A DNA stretch of 20,355 nucleotides from CAIKMD01 sp035533255 (GTDB lineage Bacteria; Pseudomonadota; Alphaproteobacteria; ATCC43930; CGMCC-115725). The notes below the pieces were generated by a model that ran no database searches, was not told the origin of the DNA, and saw nothing but the letters and a program-made list of their open reading frames with translations. The stretch spans positions 1 to 20,355 of the forward strand of contig DATLUE010000032.1 of assembly GCA_035533255.1 (NCBI GenBank), given 5' to 3'. Shown piece by piece: positions 1 through 7,665 of this stretch. Every line of letters starts with the position of its first letter. The stretch's first letter is position 1. Made by a program: the position numbers and the translations under genes.

Positions 1-1485
1 GACGAAGCGCTGCAAGCCTTGGGCGGCGATCATGTTGCCTTCGGATATTTGACTGCGTCGGTCACGGTCTTCGACGAGGATCGCTCTCGCCTCGACGATA
101 AGGTCCGCGCCGTCGAGCGCGCCATCAACGGCGCGGGCTTCACCACCATTCGCGAATCCGTGAATGCGGTCGAGGCCTGGCTCGGCAGCCTACCGGGTCA
201 CGTCTACGCCAATGTGCGGCAGCCGATCGTCCACACCCTCAACCTTGCTCATCTTCTGCCGCTGTCCTCGGTCTGGGCCGGGCCGGCGCGCAACGAGCAT
301 TTGGGCGGTCCGCCGCTGTTTTATGCCGAGACCAGCGGCTCGACCCCGTTCCGGGTTTCGACCCATATCGGCGATGTCGGCCATATGCTCATCGTCGGGC
401 CGACCGGCGCCGGCAAATCTGTTCTCCTGGCGCTGATGGCGCTGCAATTCCGCCGTTACCCGCAATCGCAGGTCTATCTCTTCGATAAAGGCTATTCGGC
501 GCGTGCGGCGGTGCTGGCCATGGGCGGCGAGCACCATGCCCTCGATCTCGATGGCGCGCTCGCCTTCCAGCCGCTGAGCGCGATCGACGAGGCGGCCGAG
601 CGCAGCTGGGCTGCGGAGTGGATCCAGGGCCTTCTTGCCCATGAGAAGGTCGTAGTCACTCCGGAGGTGAAGGAAACCGTCTGGTCCGCGCTTTCGAGCC
701 TCGCTTCCGCACCACGGGCCGAGCGGACCTTGACTGGCCTCTCGATGTTGTTGCAATCGAACGCCCTTAAATCCGCGCTACTGCCCTACACCCTCGATGG
801 TCCCTTCGGTCGCATGCTCGATGCCGCCGAGGATCGGCTCGCTTTGGCCGACGTCCAATGTTTCGAGACCGAAGGGCTGATGCAGACCGCCAGCATCGTG
901 CTGCCGGTGTTGACCTATCTCTTCCATCGTCTCGAAGCCCGGTTCGACGGTCGGCCGACCCTGCTCATTCTCGATGAAGCCTGGGTCTATCTCGACAATC
1001 CGCTCTTTGCCGCTCGCATTCGCGAATGGCTCAAGGTCCTGCGCAAGAAGAACGTCGCGGTCGTCTTCGCTACCCAATCGCTCGCCGATATTGCCAACAG
1101 CAGTATCGCGCCCGCCATCCTCGAGAGTTGCCCGCAACGCATCTTCCTGCCGAACGATCGCGCTATCGAGCCGCAGGCCAGAGAAGTCTATGAGCGCTTC
1201 GGGCTCAACGCGCGGCAGATCGAGCTCATCGCCCGCGCCACCCCGAAGCGGCACTACTACTTGCAATCGCGCCGTGGCAACCGGTTGTTCGAGCTGGGGT
1301 TGGGGCCGATTGCCCTGGCTCTGTGCGGCGCTTCCTCGCCGGCCGACCAGGCGCTGATCGATCGCGTGCTCGGTGAGAGCAATGCCGCTGGCTTCCTCGC
1401 CGGTTACCTCCGCGCGCGCAATCTCGATTGGGCCGTCGATCTGCTCGGTCCCGACCAACAAAACAACGCGGAGGCAGGATCATGA
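1..1485 (+). CDS. trbE: TrbE, conjugative transfer ATPase (VirB4 family), C-terminal part
   Basis: Cytoplasmic ATPase of the Trb type IV secretion system, which powers pilus assembly and mating-pair formation at the inner membrane. The reading frame is open from base 1, so the 5' end lies outside the window; about 494 codons of a protein usually near 820 aa are present. Visible motifs, numbered from the first codon of the window, are Walker A GPTGAGKS at residues 133-140 and Walker B LLILDEAW near 321-328, followed by the FATQS segment typical of VirB4/TrbE ATPases. The stop codon overlaps the trbJ start (ATGA), so the two are probably translationally coupled. Family assignment is firm; the apparent TTG start at 19 is only where the window cuts the gene. 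Confidence 0.95.
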   Translation, partial: DEALQALGGDHVAFGYLTASVTVFDEDRSRLDDKVRAVERAINGAGFTTIRESVNAVEAWLGSLPGHVYANVRQPIVHTLNLAHLLPLSSVWAGPARNEHLGGPPLFYAETSGSTPFRVSTHIGDVGHMLIVGPTGAGKSVLLALMALQFRRYPQSQVYLFDKGYSARAAVLAMGGEHHALDLDGALAFQPLSAIDEAAERSWAAEWIQGLLAHEKVVVTPEVKETVWSALSSLASAPRAERTLTGLSMLLQSNALKSALLPYTLDGPFGRMLDAAEDRLALADVQCFETEGLMQTASIVLPVLTYLFHRLEARFDGRPTLLILDEAWVYLDNPLFAARIREWLKVLRKKNVAVVFATQSLADIANSSIAPAILESCPQRIFLPNDRAIEPQAREVYERFGLNARQIELIARATPKRHYYLQSRRGNRLFELGLGPIALALCGASSPADQALIDRVLGESNAAGFLAGYLRARNLDWAVDLLGPDQQNNAEAGS

Positions 1486-2213
1486 TCGCACGACCGATTC
1501 GAATCTCCCGCCTCGCGGCATGTGCGGGAATCGCGCTGACGCTCTTGCTGGTATCGCCGGCGCGGGCCGATTTGCCCGTGATTGATGTCTCGGTCTTGAG
1601 CCAGAACATCATCGAAGCCGCGCGATTGCTGCAGCAGATCAACAATCAGCTTCTGTCGCTGCAGAACGAAGCGACGATGCTCGAGAACATGACCCGCAAC
1701 TTGACGAGCCTCAACTTCTCGACTCTGAACCAGCTCACCTCGCCGCTGCAGCAGATCAGCCAGCTCATCAACCAGGCCCAGCGTGTCGCCTTCACCGTCA
1801 ACGCGACGGAAAGCGCCTTCGCCCAGCTGTACCCGCAGCAATATGCGAGCTCGACGAGCACCAACCAACTGCTCGCCGATGCGCGGTCGCGCTGGCAGAA
1901 CTCGATGGCAGCATTCCAGCAGACTCTCACCATGCAGGCGCAGATCGCGCAGAACGTCTCGGCCGATACCGATACGTTGTCGAGCCTCGTTGGCGCGTCG
2001 CAGGGCGCTGCCGGCAATCTGCAAGCGCTTCAGGCCAACAACCAGCTCGTCGCGCTTTCGACCAAACAGCAGCTGCAGATCCAGAGCCTGATGGCGACGC
2101 AATATCGCGCCGAGGCGCTGCGACAGGCCGGCGACGCCGAGGCAGAGGAAGAGGCGCAAGCCCAGCTGACGAACTTCCTCGGCTCCGGTACCGCCTACAC
2201 CACGCAACCTTGA
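1482..2213 (+). CDS. trbJ: TrbJ, conjugative transfer protein (VirB5-like)
   Basis: Periplasmic, probably pilus-tip-associated component of the Trb mating apparatus. The 243-aa product starts with a clear Sec signal peptide: positive residues R4-R10, a hydrophobic stretch about 11-24, and an ARA cleavage site before D30. The mature part is rich in Gln, Asn, Ser and Leu and looks mostly helical or coiled (LLQQINNQLLSLQNEA near the N-terminus), as expected for TrbJ/VirB5. The ATG at 1482 is chosen over the upstream in-frame start at 1428 because it has a GGAGG ribosome binding site at 1470-1474, puts the signal peptide at the N-terminus and overlaps the trbE stop. A GTG at 1428 would lie deep inside trbE. 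Confidence 0.93.
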   Translation: MIARPIRISRLAACAGIALTLLLVSPARADLPVIDVSVLSQNIIEAARLLQQINNQLLSLQNEATMLENMTRNLTSLNFSTLNQLTSPLQQISQLINQAQRVAFTVNATESAFAQLYPQQYASSTSTNQLLADARSRWQNSMAAFQQTLTMQAQIAQNVSADTDTLSSLVGASQGAAGNLQALQANNQLVALSTKQQLQIQSLMATQYRAEALRQAGDAEAEEEAQAQLTNFLGSGTAYTTQP

Positions 2214-2238
2214 GGACCAAGACAGGCGAAATCGTCAC

Positions 2239-3561
2239 ATGGGCGATCTCGGCATCATCGATCAGTTCACCCAGACCTTCATCCGCTATATCGACAGCGG
2301 CTTCGGTCTGTTGAGCGGCGATGTCGCCTCGCTCACCACCGTTCTCGTTAGCATCGATATTGCTCTTGCCGGGCTGTTCTGGGCCCTCGACGGCGAGGCG
2401 AACATCCTCGCCCGGCTGATCAAAAAGACGCTCTATGTCGGCAGCTTCGCCTTCATCCTCAATAACTTCTCAAACCTCGCCGCCATCATCTTCAATTCCT
2501 TCTCGAGCCTGGGTCTTCAGGCCAGCGGCAGCAGCCTGACCCCGCAGACTTTGCTCGAGCCGGGGCAGCTGGCCGAAACCGGCTACCAAGCCGCCTGGCC
2601 GCTCTTGCAGCAGGCGGGCTCCCTGATGGGCTTTACCTCCTTCTTCAACCATATGGTGACCATCGCCGTCCTCTTGTTCGCTTGGTTTGTCGTCATCCTC
2701 GCCTTCTTCATCCTGGCGGTGCAGCTCTTCATCACCGTCATCGAGTTTAAGCTGACGACCTTGGCCGGCTTCGTGCTGGTTCCCTTCGCCCTTTGGAACA
2801 AGACAGCGTTCCTCGCCGAACGCGTCCTCGGCAATGTCGTCTCCGCCGGCATCAAGGTGATGGTGCTGGCGGTGATCGTCGGCATCGGCACGACCCTCTT
2901 CAGCTCCTTCACCGGCGAGCTTCAGGGGCAGACGCCAAATCTCTCGCAAGCGATGTCGCTGGTATTAGCCTCGCTCACGCTCTTCGGTCTCGGCATCTTC
3001 GGCCCCGGTATTGCCGCGGGGCTGGTCTCGGGTGCGCCGCAGCTCGGCGCCGGTGCCGCCATCGGCACGGTCGGCGCCGTCGCCGCTGGCACCTTCATCG
3101 GCGGCGCCGGCGCCATAGGTCTCGCACGGCTCGGCGTTTCTGGCGGTCTTGCCGCGATTCGCGCCGGCACCGCCCTGGGCTCCGGCGCTTCGACCGCTTA
3201 CGGCCTCGCGCAGGCTACCTCGGGTGCCGAGGGCCTTGCGGGAATCGGCGCCGGCCTCGGTGGCGTTGCGCGCGCGGGTTTTGGGGCGTTCGGCCAAGGC
3301 TCTTTCGGCGAAGGCATGGTCGAGGATCTGGCCGAGAGCGCAGCCGCCGGTCGGCGCGCTGCTTGGCGTGCGACGGGCGGCCAGCCTTTAGGCGGTTCCA
3401 TCAATGACTCCGCAGCGAACCCGCAGGCGAGCACGGGACCGGGCTGGGTGCAGCGGCTTAAAGCCGAGCAACGCTTCCGCGCCTATCGACATGCCGTGAC
3501 GCAGACGATTCGCGAGGGCGACCGGCCGGTCTCTGGGCCATCGCCGGATCTGGGCGAATGA
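2239..3561 (+). CDS. trbL: TrbL, polytopic inner-membrane conjugation protein (VirB6 family)
   Basis: Inner-membrane channel component of the type IV secretion system, thought to contact DNA in transit. The 440-aa product shows at least five hydrophobic segments: about residues 30-52, 62-82, 135-168, 175-188, 205-225 and 235-260. A Gly/Ala-rich region (about 270-350) and a polar C-terminal tail follow. This matches the TrbL/VirB6 layout. The gap from trbJ is only 25 nt with no ORF, so trbK, the entry-exclusion lipoprotein gene found here in Ti and RP4 type operons, is absent. The ribosome binding site is weak (AGGCGA near 2224). The Ala/Gly-rich C-terminal half has low complexity and varies between homologues. 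Confidence 0.93.
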   Translation: MGDLGIIDQFTQTFIRYIDSGFGLLSGDVASLTTVLVSIDIALAGLFWALDGEANILARLIKKTLYVGSFAFILNNFSNLAAIIFNSFSSLGLQASGSSLTPQTLLEPGQLAETGYQAAWPLLQQAGSLMGFTSFFNHMVTIAVLLFAWFVVILAFFILAVQLFITVIEFKLTTLAGFVLVPFALWNKTAFLAERVLGNVVSAGIKVMVLAVIVGIGTTLFSSFTGELQGQTPNLSQAMSLVLASLTLFGLGIFGPGIAAGLVSGAPQLGAGAAIGTVGAVAAGTFIGGAGAIGLARLGVSGGLAAIRAGTALGSGASTAYGLAQATSGAEGLAGIGAGLGGVARAGFGAFGQGSFGEGMVEDLAESAAAGRRAAWRATGGQPLGGSINDSAANPQASTGPGWVQRLKAEQRFRAYRHAVTQTIREGDRPVSGPSPDLGE

Positions 3562-3574
3562 AGGAGCAACCAGC

Positions 3575-4273
3575 ATGATCTTCAAACGCGCGATCCAGCG
3601 TTACGGCCAGACGCCCGAACCGGTGACGCCCTACCAGAAGGCGGCGCAGCTTTGGGACGAACGCATTGGCTCGGCGCGCGTGCAGGCGAAGAACTGGCGG
3701 TTCATGGCCTTCGGCAGCCTCGGCCTCTCGATCGGCCTTGCCGGCGGGCTGATATGGCTTGCTACGCAGAGCCGTATCACACCTTATGTTGTCGAAGTCG
3801 ACAAGCTCGGCGAGGTCCAGGCGATAGGGCCAGCGATCAGGCCTTACAAGCCGGACGATGCCCAGATCGCCTATTACCTCGCGCGTTTCATCACCGATGT
3901 GCGCTCTTTGTCGCTCGATCCGATCGTCGTGCGCCAGAACTGGCTCGAGGCCTATGCCTATACGACAGATCACGGCGCGGCCTTCCTCAACGACTTCGCG
4001 CGCAGCAACGACCCCTTCAAATCCGTCGGCGAGCGCACGGTCTCCGTTCAGGTGACGAGCGTCGTCCGCATCTCGGACGATTCGTTCCAGGTCAAATGGA
4101 CCGAGCAGAGTTACGACCACGGCAGCCTTACCAAAACCGAGCGCTGGACCGCGATCGCCTCGGTCATCCTCCAGCCGCCAACCACCGTCGATGCTTTGCA
4201 GAAGAATCCCCTTGGTCTCTACGTCAACGGCCTCAACTGGTCGCGCGAGCTCAACCCCGGAGAAACCCCATGA
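3575..4273 (+). CDS. trbF: TrbF, conjugative transfer protein (VirB8-like)
   Basis: Bitopic inner-membrane protein that nucleates assembly of the type IV secretion core. The 232-aa product has a short cytoplasmic N-terminus, one membrane segment at about residues 42-63, and a periplasmic VirB8-like domain beginning ITPYVVEVDKLGEV. It has an AAGGAG ribosome binding site at 3561-3566, nine bases from the ATG. Its stop overlaps the trbG start (ATGA at 4270-4273). The length and the position between trbL and trbG agree with TrbF. No oddities are seen. Confidence 0.94.
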   Translation: MIFKRAIQRYGQTPEPVTPYQKAAQLWDERIGSARVQAKNWRFMAFGSLGLSIGLAGGLIWLATQSRITPYVVEVDKLGEVQAIGPAIRPYKPDDAQIAYYLARFITDVRSLSLDPIVVRQNWLEAYAYTTDHGAAFLNDFARSNDPFKSVGERTVSVQVTSVVRISDDSFQVKWTEQSYDHGSLTKTERWTAIASVILQPPTTVDALQKNPLGLYVNGLNWSRELNPGETP

Positions 4274-5301
4274 CGCACCCGCTCCGTCTCTCGCTTGTTC
4301 TCTCGATCTCGGCCCTTGCCTTGGCAGCCTGTTCCGGCGAGGCCCCACCACCGACCATCCGCTACGACAGCGCCGCTTTCACGCCGGCCGTGGCCGAAAC
4401 CGAGCCGGCGAAACCAGTGCGGATCGTGAAGCTGCCCGAGCCGCTCCCGTTGCCGGGTCAGCTGAAGCCGTCGCCTTCGATGCGCAAAAAGCCTGAAGCC
4501 ACCTCGCCGACGGCGCGCGTCGATGCGGCCAACAAAGCCGCGCTCGAGGAGCCGACGGCACACGGTTACATCAATGCGATCCAGGTCTTCCCCTTCAGCG
4601 AGGGCGCTCTCTATCACCTCTATACCGCGCCCGAAGAGGTGAGCGATCTTGCGTTGCAGCCGGGCGAGAACCTCGTCGCCATCTCCGCCGGCGACACGGT
4701 GCGCTGGGTTATCGGCAATACGACCAGCGGCTCGGGACCGAACAAACAGGTCCATATCCTGATCAAGCCTTTTGCCGCCGGGCTCAAGACCAATCTCGTC
4801 ATCACCACGGACCGGCGCTCCTACCATCTCGACCTCGACAGCACCGACCAGACCTATATGGCCGCGGTGTCCTGGACCTATTCGGAAGACCAGCTCTTTG
4901 CGCTGAAGCAGCAGAATGAAACGGCCGCAGCCGCGGCGCCGATCGATACCGGCGTGTCGCTGCAGAATCTGCGCTTCCGCTATGCGATCACCGGCGATAA
5001 TCCGCCCTGGCGGCCGGTCCGGGTCTTCGATGACGGCGCCAAAGTCTATATCGAATTCCCGGAGCGGATCGATCAGGGCGAGGCTCCGCCCTTGTTCGTG
5101 GTTGGTGTCCATGGCGGCAGCGAACTCGTCAATTATCGTGTCCGCGGCAATTACTACATCGTCGATCAGCTCTTCGCCGCGGCCGAGCTTCGCCTCGGCG
5201 AGAATCCGCAACAGGTCGTGCGGATCGACCGGACCGATGCGGTGCGGACAAGCGATGCAAGCAACGGCCGAGGTTTCGGGTCGCCGGAGTATCCGCGATG
5301 A
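4270..5301 (+). CDS. trbG: TrbG, outer-membrane complex lipoprotein (VirB9-like)
   Basis: Component of the outer-membrane core complex of the Trb secretion channel, partner of TrbI. The 343-aa product begins with a lipoprotein signal peptide and a lipobox LAAC with Cys at position 21, so it is probably lipid-anchored. A Pro-rich linker follows (to about residue 85), then the VirB9/CagX domain, including the C-terminal beta region with RPVRVFDDGAKVYIEFP and a YYIVDQLF segment. The ATG at 4270 is preferred: it overlaps the trbF stop and gives the lipoprotein signal. A longer reading of the same frame from 3652 would run through trbF and add an Arg-rich sequence with no domain. Confidence 0.94.
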   Translation: MTHPLRLSLVLSISALALAACSGEAPPPTIRYDSAAFTPAVAETEPAKPVRIVKLPEPLPLPGQLKPSPSMRKKPEATSPTARVDAANKAALEEPTAHGYINAIQVFPFSEGALYHLYTAPEEVSDLALQPGENLVAISAGDTVRWVIGNTTSGSGPNKQVHILIKPFAAGLKTNLVITTDRRSYHLDLDSTDQTYMAAVSWTYSEDQLFALKQQNETAAAAAPIDTGVSLQNLRFRYAITGDNPPWRPVRVFDDGAKVYIEFPERIDQGEAPPLFVVGVHGGSELVNYRVRGNYYIVDQLFAAAELRLGENPQQVVRIDRTDAVRTSDASNGRGFGSPEYPR

Positions 5302-6587
5302 GCGATAACGCTCCGCCCGATCCCCCCGCCAATGCCGGCCCCAAAAAAGTAGCGCCCGATCCCGAATCGCTCGTGCTGCGGCCGCAGCCCCGGCGTGTGG
5401 TCCGCTTCAAGCGCCGCGTGGTGATCGGCATCGTCGCTGTCGCTTGCGTGGCGATCTTCGGCGCTACCTGGATTGCACTCAATGGCGCTTCGCTGCGGCA
5501 TCGCTTCAGTGACCAGGAGCTCTACAACACCGAGCGCAAGCCGATGGCCGACGAGCTGTCGGGTCTCCCCAAAAGCTACGACCAGTTGCCGAAGCCGCCC
5601 GCGCTGGGCGCGCCGCTACCGGGCGATTTGGGACCGCCGGTCGTCGACGAAGAACACAAGCTCGGTGTCGCGCCGCCTCCAGCTTCGGATACTGGCTTGC
5701 GGCCGAACCCCGAGGAGGACGCCGAGCGTGCCGAACGCATGCGCTTGGCGCAACAGGCGCGGCAAGCGCGCGAAGCAGGCGTGTTCTTTCAGCTCGCGCG
5801 CAGCGAAGAAGGATCGGGCGCGAATGCGACCAACGTCACGCCGGCCGTGGCCGTAGGGCAGGGGAGTGTCCCTACGTCTGTTCAGCCGGCCGCTGTTACG
5901 TCTGGCGGCCGTCTCAACCTCGATCTCGACAAGGACCAGAACGATCAGCAGCGAAAGCTCGATTTTTTAAATCAGCCTGTCGATCGCAATGTCTATAACC
6001 AGCATGCCCTGCAGGATCCGGTCTCGCCCGATGAGGTGCTCGCCGGAACGGTCATCTCGGCGAGCCTGATCACGGGCATCAATTCCGATCTGCCCGGCGA
6101 GGTGCTCGCGCAAGTGACCGATAACATTTACGATACTGTCACGGGCCGTACCTTGCTAATTCCGCAAGGCTCCAAGCTCATCGGCACTTATGACAACGTC
6201 GTGGCTTTTGGCCAGAGCCGGGCACTCGTGGCCTGGCAGCGCATCGTCATGCCGGACGGCTCGTCGATCGTCATCGACAATTTGCCGGCGACGGACACCG
6301 CTGGTTACAGCGGTCTTGCCGATGACGTCGACTATCACACCTGGCGGCTCCTCGAGGGCGTGGGTCTCTCGACTCTACTGGGCACCGGCAGCCAAATTGC
6401 CTTCGGCAATCAGCAGAGCGATGTCGTTCAGGCGATCCGCGAGTCGACGCAGGATAGCGTCAATCAGGCAGGCCAGCGCATCACCGAACGAAACCTCAAC
6501 ATCCAGCCGACGATCACGATTCGCCCTGGTTGGCCGATCCGTGTAGTCGTCCATAAGGACCTGGTTCTGCGGCCCTACCGTGGCTGA
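5298..6587 (+). CDS. trbI: TrbI, conjugative transfer protein (VirB10-like)
   Basis: Envelope-spanning energy-sensor component that links the inner membrane to the outer-membrane core of the secretion channel. The 429-aa product has a Pro-rich cytoplasmic N-terminus, one membrane segment at about residues 41-61, and a Pro-rich, charged periplasmic linker. The conserved VirB10/TrbI domain runs from about 245 to the end and contains LAGTVISASLITGINSDLPG, TLLIPQGSKLIGTYD and a DYHTWRLL segment. The start overlaps the trbG stop (ATGA). It is the last structural trb gene visible, and no trbH lies between trbG and trbI. Confidence 0.95.
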   Translation: MSDNAPPDPPANAGPKKVAPDPESLVLRPQPRRVVRFKRRVVIGIVAVACVAIFGATWIALNGASLRHRFSDQELYNTERKPMADELSGLPKSYDQLPKPPALGAPLPGDLGPPVVDEEHKLGVAPPPASDTGLRPNPEEDAERAERMRLAQQARQAREAGVFFQLARSEEGSGANATNVTPAVAVGQGSVPTSVQPAAVTSGGRLNLDLDKDQNDQQRKLDFLNQPVDRNVYNQHALQDPVSPDEVLAGTVISASLITGINSDLPGEVLAQVTDNIYDTVTGRTLLIPQGSKLIGTYDNVVAFGQSRALVAWQRIVMPDGSSIVIDNLPATDTAGYSGLADDVDYHTWRLLEGVGLSTLLGTGSQIAFGNQQSDVVQAIRESTQDSVNQAGQRITERNLNIQPTITIRPGWPIRVVVHKDLVLRPYRG

Positions 6588-6597
6588 GGAGCGCGCG

Positions 6598-6906
6598 ATG
6601 CCCGATCTCAAACTCGGTAAGCTCCCGGATCGCCAACCCGTCAAGATCGCTTTCAAGGCGTCGCCCGAGCTGGCGCAGCTACTTCACGATTACGCACTCG
6701 CCTATCGCGAGGCTTATGGCCAGGAGGAGTCGGTCGAGGAACTGGTGCCTTTCATCCTCACCGCTTTCCTCGAAAGCGATCGCGGATTCGCGAAGGCGCG
6801 AAAGGACAAGCTGCCGAACGGCTCTATTACCGAGAACGGCGCAGCGCTGGGGTCGAAGCGTCGCGGTCGCGCTGCCGGCGAGAATCTATCATCAAAACCT
6901 GACTGA
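6598..6906 (+). CDS. DUF2274 family small protein of conjugative elements
   Basis: A 102-aa protein of unknown biochemical role that commonly follows trbI in alpha- and gammaproteobacterial conjugative elements. It starts MPDLKLGKLPDRQPVKI, then has a helical core (PELAQLLHDYALAYREAYG) and a segment VEELVPFILTAFLESDRGF, the DUF2274 pattern. The C-terminal 25 residues are basic and variable. The ATG at 6598 is preferred over a GTG at 6580 because GAGGAG at 6586-6591 is correctly spaced for it, while the GTG lies inside trbI. The fold resembles a small DNA-binding or accessory protein, but that is only an inference. Confidence 0.85.
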   Translation: MPDLKLGKLPDRQPVKIAFKASPELAQLLHDYALAYREAYGQEESVEELVPFILTAFLESDRGFAKARKDKLPNGSITENGAALGSKRRGRAAGENLSSKPD

Positions 6907-6918
6907 GGAGGTTACGCT

Positions 6919-7242
6919 ATGACCGTGATCGGAACCTTCGTGCCCACCAAGGACGGCGGCTGGATCGGCGGCATTCACACGCTCACCATCAAAACCCGTC
7001 TGCGCTTCGTTCCCAACGACAACCGCGGAAACGACAACGCGCCGGCGTTTCGAGTGTTTGTTGGTCGCTCGCGCATCGGCGACGCCTGGCAGGCGACATC
7101 GAGCGGCGAAGAGCCAAAGGAATATTTAAGGGTGCGCCTCGATGATCCAAGCTTGCCGGAGCCGATCAATGCCGCAATGTTTCAATCTGAGAACGGAGAG
7201 AAAGCCCAACTCGTTTGGAGCCGGAAACGCGCTGAGCGGTGA
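6919..7242 (+). CDS. DUF736 family protein
   Basis: A 107-aa protein of the DUF736 family, frequent on alphaproteobacterial plasmids and ICEs near trb genes and plasmid housekeeping genes. Diagnostic features are the start MTVIGTFVPTKDGGWIGGI, the central NAPAFRVFVG segment and the C-terminal region with EYLRVRLDDPSLPEPINAAM, ending in LVWSRKR. A strong ribosome binding site AGGAGG is at 6906-6911, seven bases from the ATG. It is the last gene of the conjugation-associated block; after it the sequence changes to a gene-free junction. Function unknown. Confidence 0.88.
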   Translation: MTVIGTFVPTKDGGWIGGIHTLTIKTRLRFVPNDNRGNDNAPAFRVFVGRSRIGDAWQATSSGEEPKEYLRVRLDDPSLPEPINAAMFQSENGEKAQLVWSRKRAER

Positions 7243-7665
7243 ACGGCAGCAGATTTGGTAGTTCCCTTGGGGTTCTTGGATACGTATAGAACTTTTTGCG
7301 TAGCTCCAAATCTCGATACCCGAACATTTCTCGAATCGATGAGGACACATCCTTTCGCCGACCTCCTACCAGGATGACCAAACGGCTAGGCGCGCCTCGG
7401 CTGGCTTTTTCTCATCATTCCTAACGTCTCGCTAGTAGAACTCCATATTTACCAATGCCTTAGGTGGGCCTCCTAAACATCGGTGCATTTAGAGCCGCCG
7501 ATATACAGCCTTGGCGTGTGCCGGATCCCGCGTTATCGTCATTGTTCAGGCAGGCTAGAGAATGCACGGACTCGGCACGTTAAATTCGTCGGCATAACGC
7601 CGACATTGCCGGCAATCCGGAAGTTCTAGCCTGGTCTTGTGTCGCCGGGGGGGCGCGGCACGCAC
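7243..7665. other. Intergenic junction between conjugation module and defence operon
   Basis: About 420 bases without a convincing gene. Several antisense ORFs cross it, but none has a ribosome binding site or a family pattern. The stretch is visibly more AT-rich than its flanks, as expected of a regulatory or junction sequence. It holds a 10-bp palindrome (AGGCGCGCCT, 7388-7397) followed by a T-run at 7406-7410, which could be a poor terminator, and the hairpin/palindrome pair at 7588-7616. A weak promoter-like pair, TTGGCG (7511-7516) and TTATCG (7533-7538) with 16-bp spacing, is the best candidate I see for the downstream operon, at low confidence. Confidence 0.5.
7588..7616. promoter_or_regulatory. 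Tandem inverted repeats upstream of the methyltransferase, possible operator
   Basis: GTCGGC (7588-7593) and GCCGAC (7599-7604) form a perfect 6-bp inverted repeat with a 5-base spacer. It is immediately followed by the perfect 12-bp palindrome ATTGCCGGCAAT (7605-7616). The pair lies 50-78 bases before the preferred methyltransferase start, where an operator or 5'-UTR hairpin would sit. No T-run follows, so it is not a classic terminator. A role as a binding site is inferred from symmetry and position only. Confidence 0.35.

Noticed and set aside
1404..2207. Long antisense ORF (267 codons) opposite trbJ
   Set aside because: It mirrors a strongly supported trbJ with signal peptide and ribosome binding site; the Arg/Gly/Leu-rich translation has no domain. 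Typical shadow in GC-rich DNA.
3652..4269. Upstream extension of the trbG frame
   Set aside because: It would overlap nearly all of trbF and place Arg-rich sequence before a clear lipoprotein signal peptide; the ATG at 4270 is the real start.
4219..5211. Long antisense ORF (330 codons) opposite trbG
   Set aside because: It lies wholly against a well-supported VirB9-like gene and its translation has no family pattern or ribosome binding site.
7388..7410. Rho-independent terminator after the conjugation block
   Set aside because: The palindrome AGGCGCGCCT has no usable loop and is separated from the T-run by several bases, so the hairpin is weak; noted only as a possibility.
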